Origin: Corynebacterium halotolerans YIM 70093 = DSM 44683
GTDB taxonomy: Bacteria; Actinomycetota; Actinomycetes; Mycobacteriales; Mycobacteriaceae
Direction: 5' to 3'
Length of the DNA: 64,000 bases
NCBI RefSeq assembly: GCF_000341345.1
Contig: NC_020302.1
Coordinates: 786,075-850,074, forward strand
Shown: one piece after another, positions 29,219-38,603 of the stretch
Layout of the letters: each line of letters opens with the position of its first letter
Position numbering within the stretch: the first letter of the stretch is position 1
Program-made: the position numbers and the translations under genes
The notes under the pieces: generated by a model
Told to the model about the DNA's origin: nothing
Databases searched by the model: none
Seen by the model: only the letters and a program-made list of their open reading frames with translations

Positions 29219-29446
29219 TTGGACATCAAGATCGGATTTGCAGATTCCCCCCGCGAGCTGGTCATCCCGACCGGCGCCAGCCAGGACGACGTGGTCGACC
29301 AGATCACCGGGGCACTGAAGAGCGACGACGGGATCCTGCAGCTGGAGGACGAGAAGGGCCGGAAGTTCCTGGTCAACGCCGAGCGCATCGCCTACGTCGA
29401 GGTCGGTACCACCGCCCAGCGCTCCGTCGGTTTCGCGGGTGCCTGA
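29219..29446 (+). CDS. DUF3107 family protein
   Basis: A 75-residue protein with the DUF3107 pattern: DIKIGFADSPRELVIPTGAS, then a C-terminal GRKFLVNAERIAYVEVG strand. The family is conserved in actinobacteria (TB9.4 in M. tuberculosis) and has no known function. The TTG at 29219 is chosen because family members start M-D/E-I/V-K-I-G and a GGAAG site lies upstream; the ATG at 29201 would add six residues. It precedes the DUF3152 gene by 10 bases. Confidence 0.82.
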   Translation: MDIKIGFADSPRELVIPTGASQDDVVDQITGALKSDDGILQLEDEKGRKFLVNAERIAYVEVGTTAQRSVGFAGA

Positions 29447-29456
29447 CTGACCCCGC

Positions 29457-30410
29457 GTGACCCCGTCCATGACGCCTGAACAAGGCGATTCCCCCCGCTC
29501 CACCGAACCGCAGTTCCTCCGCCTCGCGCGCGAGACGCCCGTGCGTTTCGCGCGCGACTTCGGCTGGCGCGCCTACGCCATCCCGGTCCTCGTCGTCATC
29601 ACCGTCTGGGTGCTGGTCGACGTCTTCAGCGCGCCCGCCGGAGAGCAGGACGAACCGGTGACGACGGCCGCGACCACCTCCTCCGCCGCCGCCCCCACCG
29701 CGCCGGCGACCCTGCCGCTGGCGTCCGGCCCGAATCCGGTCGATTCGCCCGTGCGGGCCATCCCGCCGACCGAGCTGCCGCCCGGCGGCCCCTACGCCGA
29801 ACACGGCGACGGGACCTACCGGGTCGTCGGCACGCCGGGGATGACGGCGGGGGAGGGCACGGAGAAGGTCATCCGCTACGTCGTCGAGGTGGAGAACGGG
29901 GTGGACACCGCCGGCTTCGGCGGTGACGACGCGCTGGCCGCGATGGTCGACGCCACGCTGGCCAACCCCAAGGGCTGGACGAACGATCCGCGCTTCCGCT
30001 TCGAGCACGTCGCACCGGACCAGGACCCGAACATGCGCATCCAGCTGACTTCCGTCGGCACCACCCACGAGCTGTGCGGGGACGACCTGGCGATGGAGAC
30101 CAGCTGCTACACCTCCATGGGGGACCGCGTGGTCATCAACGAATCCCGCTGGGTCCGCGGCGCAGCCCCCTTCGCCGGTGACCTCGGATCCTACCGCCAG
30201 TACCTGATCAACCACGAGGTCGGCCACGGACTCGGCTTCGCCGCGCACGAGGCCTGCGGCCGTGACGGGGCGCTCGCGCCGATCATGATGCAGCAGACGC
30301 TGAGCCTGAACAACTCCGAGCTCAACTCCTTCAACCCCCGAGAGATCTACCCCGACGACGGCGCCACCTGCGTCTACAACCCGTGGCCCTACCCGCGGCC
30401 CGCGGCGTAG
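29457..30410 (+). CDS. DUF3152 protein with a metzincin-type zinc protease motif
   Basis: A 317-residue protein: a cytoplasmic N-terminus, one membrane helix (AYAIPVLVVITVWVLVDVF, about residues 39-57), a Ser/Thr/Ala-rich linker and a C-terminal extracytoplasmic domain. Near residue 248 it reads INHEVGHGLGFAAHEACG, the full HExxHxxGxxxH zinc signature of metzincins, and IMMQQ follows as a possible Met-turn. It also has two conserved Cys in ELCGDDLAMETSCY. This makes it a likely surface zinc peptidase, although the family is annotated only as DUF3152. GTG start; an ATG at 29469 is an alternative. Confidence 0.85.
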   Translation: MTPSMTPEQGDSPRSTEPQFLRLARETPVRFARDFGWRAYAIPVLVVITVWVLVDVFSAPAGEQDEPVTTAATTSSAAAPTAPATLPLASGPNPVDSPVRAIPPTELPPGGPYAEHGDGTYRVVGTPGMTAGEGTEKVIRYVVEVENGVDTAGFGGDDALAAMVDATLANPKGWTNDPRFRFEHVAPDQDPNMRIQLTSVGTTHELCGDDLAMETSCYTSMGDRVVINESRWVRGAAPFAGDLGSYRQYLINHEVGHGLGFAAHEACGRDGALAPIMMQQTLSLNNSELNSFNPREIYPDDGATCVYNPWPYPRPAA

Positions 30411-30448
30411 TAAGCGCACCGGACACCGCGACGGACACCGAGGAGACC

Positions 30449-31255
30449 ATGACCGAACGAGCGACAGAGCCCGCCACCGACCCGTCCGAACCCGCCGCCG
30501 GGCTCGTCCCGGCCCACGTGCTGGCCGCGTTCCAGGGCGAGCCCGGCACCCCGCAGCCGGCCGGCCACGCCTGGGACAACGGCTGGCGCATCGGGGCGAA
30601 CGTCTACTCGCGCGCCGGGGACTACGCCGGCTGGGCCGCCAAGATCCGGGAGAAGCTCAAGGTCGACGGCGCGCGCGTCGCCCGTCCCGTCCGCTCCACC
30701 GACGGCCGCTTCGTCGTCGCCGGCTGGCAGGCGAGCACCTGGATCCCGGGTGAGCTGATGCGGCGGGTCGACGAGACCGTCGCCGTCGCCCTGCGCCTGT
30801 CGGAGGCGCTCGCCGAACTGCCCGGCCCCGCCGCCGACACCGTGCCGGACGACGACCCCTTCACCCGCGCCGACCGGCTCGCCTGGGAGGAGACCGGCCC
30901 GCAGTACCGCGAGATCGGCGGACCGGTCCAGCTCGGCCATGCCGACCTGCTGACGTCCACCGTCTTCCAGGGCACCCAGGCCCCCACGATCACCGGCCTG
31001 GTCCCGTTCCCCGTGCCACGCCCGGCCTCCTACACCGCGGCGTTGGTCATCGTCGACGGGCTGGTCGCCGGCGCGGTCGACGACGCCGTGATCGACCGCT
31101 TCGCGCACCTGCCGGATCTGGATCAGCTGCTGCTGCGCGCCCTGGCCTACCGACGCCACGTCAACGAGCTGCACCCCGGGGCGAACCAGAACACCCGTTC
31201 CCACCTGGAGCGGGTCGCGGACCTTCTCGCGTCCAGGGCTTCTGCCACAATATAG
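30449..31255 (+). CDS. TIGR02569 family protein
   Basis: A 268-residue cytoplasmic protein of the actinobacterial TIGR02569 family (Rv3205c type), with a diverged kinase-like look: VPAHVLAAFQGEPGTPQPAG, WRIGANVYSRAGDYAGWAA, then GPVQLGHADLLTSTVFQGTQAPTI, where the HAD segment recalls the catalytic loop of aminoglycoside-phosphotransferase-like proteins. The substrate is unknown. The ATG at 30449 has GAGGAG at 30440-30445, so the longer frame upstream is not used. It lies three bases before adnA, as in mycobacteria. Confidence 0.82.
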   Translation: MTERATEPATDPSEPAAGLVPAHVLAAFQGEPGTPQPAGHAWDNGWRIGANVYSRAGDYAGWAAKIREKLKVDGARVARPVRSTDGRFVVAGWQASTWIPGELMRRVDETVAVALRLSEALAELPGPAADTVPDDDPFTRADRLAWEETGPQYREIGGPVQLGHADLLTSTVFQGTQAPTITGLVPFPVPRPASYTAALVIVDGLVAGAVDDAVIDRFAHLPDLDQLLLRALAYRRHVNELHPGANQNTRSHLERVADLLASRASATI

Positions 31256-31258
31256 GGC

Positions 31259-34200
31259 ATGCTCCCACCCACCCCCGCCGTCCGGCTCGTACCGCGCACG
31301 GTGGACACCACCACGCGCACCTGGCCGTTCGATCTGCCCGACACCGGCACGTGGCGGGTGACCGGCCCCGCCGGCTCCGGGGTGTCCAGCCTGCTGGTGG
31401 ACACCGTGCTCGCCCGCCTCCTGGACGGCCACGACCCCTCCGGTGTGCTCGTCATCGCCTCCTCCAAGGAGGCCGGCGCCCGCCTGCGGCACCAGCTGAC
31501 CGACCGGCTGGCCGCCCACGACTTCGTCTCCGACGCCCCGCTGGTGCGCTCCGTGCACTCCCTGGCCTTCGCCCTGCTGCGTGATGCCAGCGAGGACCCC
31601 GTCCGCCTGATCACCGGTGCGGAACAGGACGCCGTGATCCGGGAACTGCTGGCCGGCCACGCCGACGACGGCCGCGGCACCTGGGCCCCCGAGCACCGCC
31701 CGGCCCTGCGCTACGTCGGCTTCGCCCGCCAGCTGCGCGATTTCCTGTTGCGCGCCGCCGAACGTGGCCTGGCACCCGAGCACCTCGAGACCCTGGGCAA
31801 CCGCCACGGTCGGCCGATCTGGACCGCCGCCGGCGGCTTCCTGCGCGAGTACGAGCAGACCATGGCCCTGTCCGGCGCCAGCAGCTACACCAGCTACTCT
31901 GCCTCCGAGCTGGTCACCGCCGCCCTGGAGAAGCCGTTCACCTCGACCTGGCACACCATCGTCGTCGACGACGCCCAGCACCTCGACCCCAAATCGGCCG
32001 ATCTCATCGAACGGCTCATGCCGGACGCCGAACTCGTGGTCATCGGCGGTGACCCGCGCCAGTCCGTCTTCCACTTCCGCGGCGCGGACCCGACCTTCCT
32101 CACCTCGCACCCCGTCGACCACGTCCTCGAGCTCAGCGAGTCCCGGCGCGATCCGGAGCAGGAGGCCGTGGTGGTGGACTCCCCGTCGATCCAGAACGCC
32201 CTGGTCGCCGACACCGTGCGCCGGGCCCACCTGCTCGACGGGGTCCCCTGGTCCGACATCGCGGTCGTCGTCCGCTCCGTCGGCATGATCGGCCCGGTGC
32301 GCCGGGCCCTGCTCGCCGCCGGGGTGCCCGTCCACCTCAACCCCACGGACGTCGTGCTGGCCGAACAGCGCATCGTCTCGGCCATGCTGCTGGGCATCCG
32401 GGCGCTGACCGAGGACCTGCCCGAGAACGACCTCATGGAGCTGCTGCAGGGCCCCGTCGGTGGCGCCGACCCGGTCACCCTGCGCCGCCTGCTGCGCGGG
32501 CTGCGCCGCTTCGACCCCGCCACCCGCGCCATCGACACGCTGCGCGGCCTGCTCCGGCCCGGCGCGGAACTCCCCGACGTGGGCGCCGCCCTCACCGACC
32601 GGGAGAAGTCGATCCTCGCCCGCATCCGCTCCGTTCTGGAGGAGGGGCGCGCGGCCCGGCGGGGCGGGACCATCGAGGAGGTGCTGTGGGCGGTGTGGTC
32701 GGCCACCGGCCTGTCCGACCGTCTGCTGGCCGCCTCCCTGCGTGGTGGCGCCACCGGTTCCCAGGCCGACCGCGATCTCGACGCCATGATGGCGCTGTTC
32801 GACGCCGCGGGTGACTACGCCGAGCGCCGTCCCGACGCCGGCATCGACGCCTTCGTCCGCCACATCACCGAGCAGGAGCTGCCCACCGGCGTGCGCGACC
32901 GCCGCTCCGCCACCCCGGACGCGGTGTCCCTGCTCACCGCCCACGGCACCGTGGGCAACGAGTGGCACACCGTCATCGTCGCCGGTGTGCAGGAGGGCTC
33001 CTGGCCCTCCCTCGGCGAGACGGGTTCCCTGTTCGACCAGGAGGAACTCGTCGACCTCGTCGACCGTGGCATCGACCCGGATGTGCCGATCTCGCGCACC
33101 GCGGACCGGCTCGCCGAGGAGCGGCGCCTGTTCCACGTGGCCACCACCCGCGCCACCCACCGGCTGCTGGTCACGGCCGTCTACGAACCCGAGGCCGACG
33201 AGGTCACCGAGCCCTCCCGCTTCCTCGACGAGTTCTGCGCCGAGCGCGGCGTCGAGTGCGACCGGCACGCCCCGGCCCCCGAGGAGCCGCAGAAGGACTA
33301 CACGCCGCTGCACGTGCGGGTGCTCTCCGTGCCCGCGCTGCTCGCGGAACTGCGGCACACCGTGTGCGACCCGCACGCCCGCGGGGACGCGAAGACCCAG
33401 GCCGCCCGGCAGCTCGCCCGCCTGGCCGCCGCCGGGGTGCCCGGCGCCGACCCGGACGACTGGTGGACCACCACGACCGTGTCCACCGACGGGCGGTTGC
33501 TCACCGACGGCACCCTGTCGCCCTCGCGCATTGAGGGCCTGCTCACCTGCCCGCTGCGCGAGGTCGTCGGCAAGCTCGGCGACGAGGAGGAGACCCCCGT
33601 CGCACTGACCAGGGGAGTGCTGGCCCACGCCTACCTCGAGGCGCTCGGCCGCGGTGTCGACCCGCAGCTGGCGCATGACCTGACCGTCGAGGCCTACGCC
33701 GGTGTCCAGAACGACCCGGAGTGGCGGGTGGCCAGGGAGCGGGAGGACTTCGCCCGCCTGCTGGAACGCACCCGCACCTGGCTCGAGACCTCCCGCGCCG
33801 GGTTCACCCAGGTCGGCGTGGAGGTGCCGGTGGCCGTCACCGTCACCGAGGGCGTGCGCATCCGCGGCCGGATGGACCGCCTGGAGGTCGACGGGGGCGG
33901 CGACCACTACGTCATCGACCTCAAGACCGGGAAGACCGCGACCACCCAGGCCAAGGCACAGGAGCACCGGCAGCTGAGCGCCTACCAGCTGGCCCTGTCG
34001 CGGGGCGTGCTGCACGACGGCCGGGTCATCGACCCGCAGCCGGGGGAGGAGACGTTGACCGTCGGCGGGGGAGTGCTGGTCTATCCCGGCACCGCCACCA
34101 AGGGCGTCACCACCCGGGAGCAGGCGGCCCGCAGCCCGGAGGAGCTCGAGGAGTTCGCTGCGCTGCTGCCGCCCCTGGCCGCCGAGCTCGCCGGTCCCAC

Positions 34201-34303
34201 CCTGACCGCCCGCATCAACGAGACCTGCGACACCTGCCCGGTGCGCAATATCTGCCCCGTCCAGCCCGAAGGAAAGGCGACCACCAGTGCCCGACACCCC
34301 TGA
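31259..34303 (+). CDS. adnA: Helicase-nuclease subunit AdnA
   Basis: Subunit of the AdnAB double-strand-break resection machine. The 1014-residue protein has a UvrD-like motor region whose P-loop reads GPAGSGVSS (residues 36-44) with Val at the place of the catalytic Lys, so this motor is probably inactive. Later motifs persist (IVVDDAQHLDP, VIGGDPRQSVFHFRG). The C-terminal RecB-like nuclease is intact: RIRGRMDRLEV, YVIDLKTGKTATT, then Q-x-x-x-Y in RQLSAYQLAL. Cys in LLTCPL and CDTCPVRNICP fit the iron-sulfur staple of AddB-type nucleases. It overlaps adnB by 17 bases. Confidence 0.93.
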   Translation: MLPPTPAVRLVPRTVDTTTRTWPFDLPDTGTWRVTGPAGSGVSSLLVDTVLARLLDGHDPSGVLVIASSKEAGARLRHQLTDRLAAHDFVSDAPLVRSVHSLAFALLRDASEDPVRLITGAEQDAVIRELLAGHADDGRGTWAPEHRPALRYVGFARQLRDFLLRAAERGLAPEHLETLGNRHGRPIWTAAGGFLREYEQTMALSGASSYTSYSASELVTAALEKPFTSTWHTIVVDDAQHLDPKSADLIERLMPDAELVVIGGDPRQSVFHFRGADPTFLTSHPVDHVLELSESRRDPEQEAVVVDSPSIQNALVADTVRRAHLLDGVPWSDIAVVVRSVGMIGPVRRALLAAGVPVHLNPTDVVLAEQRIVSAMLLGIRALTEDLPENDLMELLQGPVGGADPVTLRRLLRGLRRFDPATRAIDTLRGLLRPGAELPDVGAALTDREKSILARIRSVLEEGRAARRGGTIEEVLWAVWSATGLSDRLLAASLRGGATGSQADRDLDAMMALFDAAGDYAERRPDAGIDAFVRHITEQELPTGVRDRRSATPDAVSLLTAHGTVGNEWHTVIVAGVQEGSWPSLGETGSLFDQEELVDLVDRGIDPDVPISRTADRLAEERRLFHVATTRATHRLLVTAVYEPEADEVTEPSRFLDEFCAERGVECDRHAPAPEEPQKDYTPLHVRVLSVPALLAELRHTVCDPHARGDAKTQAARQLARLAAAGVPGADPDDWWTTTTVSTDGRLLTDGTLSPSRIEGLLTCPLREVVGKLGDEEETPVALTRGVLAHAYLEALGRGVDPQLAHDLTVEAYAGVQNDPEWRVAREREDFARLLERTRTWLETSRAGFTQVGVEVPVAVTVTEGVRIRGRMDRLEVDGGGDHYVIDLKTGKTATTQAKAQEHRQLSAYQLALSRGVLHDGRVIDPQPGEETLTVGGGVLVYPGTATKGVTTREQAARSPEELEEFAALLPPLAAELAGPTLTARINETCDTCPVRNICPVQPEGKATTSARHP

Positions 34304-37300
34304 GCCCAAGATCTCGCCCGTCCTGCTGTCGCGGGTGCTGGAGCAGAAGTTCCCGCCCACCGGGCAGCAGGCCGCCGTCATCGGGGCGCAGCCCGGCCCG
34401 CTGCTCGTCGTCGCCGGCGCCGGAGCCGGCAAGACCGAGACCATGGCGTCACGCGTGGTGTGGCTGGTGGCCAACGGCTACGCCACCCCCGACGAGATCC
34501 TGGGGCTGACCTTCACCCGCAAGGCCGCCCAGGAGCTGGGCAAGCGCATCCGCAACCGGCTGGACCTGCTGGCGACGAAGGAGACCAAGGTCCGCGACCT
34601 CGACCCCGGCGGGGATCTGGCGAAGCGGCTGACCTCCCAGATCCCCACGGTGGCCACCTACGACTCCTACGCCGGCTCGCTCATCCGGGAGTACGGCCTG
34701 CTCATGCCGGTCGAGCCCGCCGCCCGCCTGATCACCCAGGCCGAGCTGTTCGCCATCGCGCACGAGGTGGTCACCAACTACCGGGGACGGCTGCTGGCCG
34801 GGCAGTCCGTGTCCACGGTCACCGAGTACCTGCTCGCCCTGGTCACCGAGATGGACAACTCCCTGGCCACCGCGCAGGACATCGTGGAGGAGACCGAACC
34901 CTTCCTCAAGACCGTGGAGGACCTGCCCAAGGGGCCGAAGCAGCGGGTGGCGGACTACACGAAGACGGTGTCGGGGTGGCTGGACACCCAGCAGGTGCGC
35001 CTGCAGTACCTGCCCCTGGTGGCCGAGCTCAAGGCCGAGCTGGCCCGCCGCAACGTGGTCACCTTCAACGAGCAGATGTCGGTGGCCGCGAAGCTGGCCC
35101 GCGACCACCGCGCCGTCGGCATGTCCCAGCGCCGCCGCTTCCGGGTGGTCATGCTCGACGAGTACCAGGACACCTCGCACGCCCAGCGCGTCCTGCTCCG
35201 CAGCCTCTTCGGCACCGCCGACCCCGGTCTGACCGTCACCGCGGTGGGGGATCCGATGCAGGCCATCTACGGCTGGCGCGGGGCGACCGTGAAGAACCTC
35301 GCGGGCTTCGCCCACGACTTCTCCACCCGCACCGGTGAGGCGCCGAAAAAGGAGCTGACGACCTCGTGGCGCAACCCGGCCGAGGTGCTGCAGCTGGCCA
35401 ACGAGGTCTCGGACCGGGTGTTCGAGGGAACCGAGCGTCCCGTCCAGCCGCTGTCCCCGCGCCCCGGCGCGGGGGCGGGTGACGTGGCCCTGGCCTTCTT
35501 CGCCGACGAGGACGAGGAGATCGCTTTCGTCACCGAGCGGATGGCCGCCGAGTTCCAGGCGAAGAAGGACGCCGGGGAGCGGTTCACCGGGGCGGTGCTG
35601 GTGCGCAAGAACCGGCACACCACGGGCATCGCCGAGGCCCTGGCCGAACGCGGCATCCCCTGTGAGATCGTCGGGCTGTCCGGGCTGCTCGACGTCCCGG
35701 AGGTCGCCGACGTCGTCGCCGTGGCCACCATGCTCATCCGCCCCCAGGACACCACGGCCGCGCTGCGCATCCTCACCGGCCCCTGGGTCGGCCTCGGCCT
35801 GGCCGACCTGGTCGCCCTGCAGAACCGCGCCCGCAACCTCGCCGGACACCGCGAGAAGATCATCCACCCAGGGGATCCGGTCGAGCGCCTGCGCTCCCAG
35901 CTGGCGGAGGTCACCGCCGACCCGCCCGAGCAGGTGGTGGGCCTGACCGACGCCGTGGCCGACCTCGGCGAGCGCGGCCGCTACTCGGCGGACGGGCTCG
36001 AGCGCCTGGAACGCCTGTCCTCCCGGCTGCGCCACCTGCGCACCTACAGCCTGCCGAAGTCCCTGCCGGATCTGTTCGCCGACATCGAGGACGCCCTGGG
36101 CATCCGCACCGAGGTGCTCGCCCGGGGTGATGCGGCCGGCACCGTCCACCTGGACCGCTTCGCCCACGAGGTCGCCGCCTACTCCGGCGACACGCTGTCC
36201 GGCCTGCTCAGCTACCTCGACCTGGCCCGCCGGCACGAGGACGGCCTGGCCCTCGGTGAGGTCGCGGTGCGCTCCGACCGCGTCCAGCTGCTCACCGCCC
36301 ACAAGGCCAAGGGCCTGGAGTGGGACGTGGTCAGCGTCCTGCACGCCGACGCCGGCACCTACTCGGCCAAGGCCTCCACGTTCCTGACCAACCCCACCCG
36401 CCTGCCGGACGAGGAGTTCGCGGCCCTGGCCGCCGACGACCGCAAGGAATTCGAGGACCTGGCCAAGGATTACATCGCCGACCGCCGGGCCGCCGAGGCG
36501 GAGGAGGCCGCGCGCCTGTTCTACGTGGCGCTGACCCGCTCCGAACGGGTGCTCACCGTCACCGGCTCCGGAAAGAAGCCCTACGCGCAGTTCGAGCACC
36601 TCGCCGAGAAGTTCCCGGAGCTGACGGTGACGTGGGAGCCGGCGGAGGACACCGGGACCGACACCGACGCGGACACCCCGGAGCCGGTGACCGAACCCGA
36701 GCCGGAGACCGGGACCTTCCCGCACCTGCCGGTCGACGCGGACGTCGTCAAGGGCGCCGACCTGGTGCGCGCGGCGGTGGCCGAGCTGCCGCCGCAGACC
36801 GCCGGCGAGACCTACGACTTCTGGGAACAGGAGGTCACTGCCCTGATCGAGGAGTATGAGGCACTGACCACCCCGGTCGTCGAGGTGGAGCTGCCGAGTG
36901 AGCTGACCGCCACCGACCTGGTCGCGCTGCGCGCCGACCCGGAGGCCTTCGCCCGCCGGCAGCGCCGCCCCGTGCCGTTCAAACCGAACACCTACGCCAA
37001 GCGCGGCACCGCCTTCCACCAGTGGCTGGAGGACCGCTTCGGGGCGACCGCCCTGCTGGACGAGGACCAGCTGCCGGGCATCGACGAGGAGGTCGTCCAC
37101 GCCGACGAGCTCGAGGCGCTGAAGACCGCGTTCCTGGCCAGCCGCTGGGCCGACCGCACGCCCGAGTTCGTGGAGCAACCCTTCGAGGTGACCATCGGCG
37201 ACGCCGTGGTGCGCGGGCGCATGGACGCCGTCTTCCGCGACCCCGACAACCCGGACGGCTGGTTCATCATCGACTGGAAGACCGGCCGGCCGCCGAAGGG

Positions 37301-37484
37301 CGACGCCTGGCGGGCCGCCGAGATCCAGCTCGCCGTCTACCGGGAGGCGTGGACCCGCATCCGCGGCACCTCCGAACCGGTGCGGGCGGCGTTCCACTAC
37401 GTGGGCTGGGGTGAGACCCTCGAACCGGCGGATTTGCCGGGTGGCGACGAACTGGCCGCGCTGCTGGAGTCCGCCACCCGGTGA
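34287..37484 (+). CDS. adnB: Helicase-nuclease subunit AdnB
   Basis: Active motor and second nuclease of AdnAB. The 1065-residue protein has an intact P-loop, VVAGAGAGKTETM (about residues 40-52), motif Ia GLTFTRKAAQEL, motif II VVMLDEYQDTSHAQR, motif III GDPMQAIYGWRGA, and motif VI LFYVALTRSERVL. The C-terminal nuclease reads VVRGRMDAVFRDP, WFIIDWKTGRPPKG and IQLAVYREAW. The GTG start lies inside the 3' end of adnA, indicating coupled synthesis in equal amounts. Confidence 0.94.
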   Translation: MPDTPEPKISPVLLSRVLEQKFPPTGQQAAVIGAQPGPLLVVAGAGAGKTETMASRVVWLVANGYATPDEILGLTFTRKAAQELGKRIRNRLDLLATKETKVRDLDPGGDLAKRLTSQIPTVATYDSYAGSLIREYGLLMPVEPAARLITQAELFAIAHEVVTNYRGRLLAGQSVSTVTEYLLALVTEMDNSLATAQDIVEETEPFLKTVEDLPKGPKQRVADYTKTVSGWLDTQQVRLQYLPLVAELKAELARRNVVTFNEQMSVAAKLARDHRAVGMSQRRRFRVVMLDEYQDTSHAQRVLLRSLFGTADPGLTVTAVGDPMQAIYGWRGATVKNLAGFAHDFSTRTGEAPKKELTTSWRNPAEVLQLANEVSDRVFEGTERPVQPLSPRPGAGAGDVALAFFADEDEEIAFVTERMAAEFQAKKDAGERFTGAVLVRKNRHTTGIAEALAERGIPCEIVGLSGLLDVPEVADVVAVATMLIRPQDTTAALRILTGPWVGLGLADLVALQNRARNLAGHREKIIHPGDPVERLRSQLAEVTADPPEQVVGLTDAVADLGERGRYSADGLERLERLSSRLRHLRTYSLPKSLPDLFADIEDALGIRTEVLARGDAAGTVHLDRFAHEVAAYSGDTLSGLLSYLDLARRHEDGLALGEVAVRSDRVQLLTAHKAKGLEWDVVSVLHADAGTYSAKASTFLTNPTRLPDEEFAALAADDRKEFEDLAKDYIADRRAAEAEEAARLFYVALTRSERVLTVTGSGKKPYAQFEHLAEKFPELTVTWEPAEDTGTDTDADTPEPVTEPEPETGTFPHLPVDADVVKGADLVRAAVAELPPQTAGETYDFWEQEVTALIEEYEALTTPVVEVELPSELTATDLVALRADPEAFARRQRRPVPFKPNTYAKRGTAFHQWLEDRFGATALLDEDQLPGIDEEVVHADELEALKTAFLASRWADRTPEFVEQPFEVTIGDAVVRGRMDAVFRDPDNPDGWFIIDWKTGRPPKGDAWRAAEIQLAVYREAWTRIRGTSEPVRAAFHYVGWGETLEPADLPGGDELAALLESATR

Positions 37485-37526
37485 TCACCCACTAATGTCT
37501 GGGGGAGGACGAGAGGAGGACCGGCC

Positions 37527-38603
37527 ATGCGCAACCGTATCCGCGAGCGCTTCCGCGGCGACATGGAACTGTCCGAGCTGCCGCACCACGCGCTGCTCGG
37601 GGTCATCAGCATCCCCGGCGCGGCCGGGGCGAGCCCCTGGGCGTTGATCGTCCGCCGCCTGGCGTACGCCTTCATCCTGCTGTTCGCCGTGGCGTTCATC
37701 GTCTACGTCGACCGGGACGGCTACAGCGAGGACCTGACGTTCATCGACGCCTTCTACTACTCGGCGGTCTCCCTGTCGACGACCGGCTACGGCGACATCA
37801 CCCCGGTGACCCAGTCGGCCCGCCTGATCAACATCGTCATCATCACCCCACTCCGCGTCGCCTTCCTGATCCTGCTGGTCGGCACCACCCTGTCGGTGCT
37901 CACCGAGGACTCACGGAAGGCGCTGCAGATCCAGCGCTGGAGGAAACGCGTGCGCAACCACACCATCGTCGTCGGCTACGGCACCAAGGGCCGCTCCGCC
38001 GTCTCGGCCCTGCTGGCGGACGGTGTGCCGCCGAACCAGATCGTGGTCATCGACCCGGACCGCTCCGCCCTGGCGCGGGCGGAGAACCAGGGGCTGGTCA
38101 CCGTCCACGGCACCGCCACCAAGGCGGACGTGCTCAAGATCGCCGGCGTGGGCCGGGCCCGGTCCGTCGTCGTCGCCCCGAACATGGACGACACCGCCGT
38201 GCTGGTCACCCTGTCCGTCCGCGAGCTGGCCCCCTCGGCGATGATCGTCGCCTCCGTGCGCGAGAGCGAGAACCAGCACCTGCTCGAGCAGTCCGGTGCG
38301 GACTCGGTGGTCATCTCCTCCGAGACCGCCGGGCGCCTGCTGGGCCTGGCCACCGTCACGCCCTCGGTCGTGGAGATGATGGAGGATCTGCTCAGCCCGG
38401 GCGAGGGTTTCTCCGTGGCCGAACGACCGGTGGCCGAGGACGAGGTGGGCGCCAACCCGCGCCACCTGGCCGACATCGTCCTCGGCCTGGTCCGCTCCGG
38501 CGAGCTCTACCGCATCGACTCCCCCGAGGCCGAGTCCGTCGAGCCCGGGGACCGGCTGCTCTACGTCCGCCGCGTGACCGGCGAGGACGTGAGGACCCCG
38601 TGA
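37527..38603 (+). CDS. Two-helix potassium channel with RCK domain
   Basis: A 358-residue channel of the Kir-like 2TM/RCK type, probably the orthologue of C. glutamicum CglK and of Rv3200c. It has TM1 (LAYAFILLFAVAFIVYV), a pore helix and filter STTGYGDITP (about residues 88-97), TM2 (VAFLILLVGTTLSVL), then an RCK/TrkA-N domain (IVVGYGTKGRSAVSAL, VIDPDRSALARAENQGL) and a TrkA-C-like end. GAGGAGGACC precedes the ATG. It is coupled to nudC by a GTGA overlap. Confidence 0.92.
   Translation: MRNRIRERFRGDMELSELPHHALLGVISIPGAAGASPWALIVRRLAYAFILLFAVAFIVYVDRDGYSEDLTFIDAFYYSAVSLSTTGYGDITPVTQSARLINIVIITPLRVAFLILLVGTTLSVLTEDSRKALQIQRWRKRVRNHTIVVGYGTKGRSAVSALLADGVPPNQIVVIDPDRSALARAENQGLVTVHGTATKADVLKIAGVGRARSVVVAPNMDDTAVLVTLSVRELAPSAMIVASVRESENQHLLEQSGADSVVISSETAGRLLGLATVTPSVVEMMEDLLSPGEGFSVAERPVAEDEVGANPRHLADIVLGLVRSGELYRIDSPEAESVEPGDRLLYVRRVTGEDVRTP

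Noticed and set aside
30389..34474. A 1361-codon open frame on the minus strand, with similar long antisense frames across secA, adnB, uvrD2 and UPF0182.
   Set aside because: They are GC-driven shadows of clear genes, have low-complexity Gly/Val/Leu/Arg composition and no motifs or ribosome sites.
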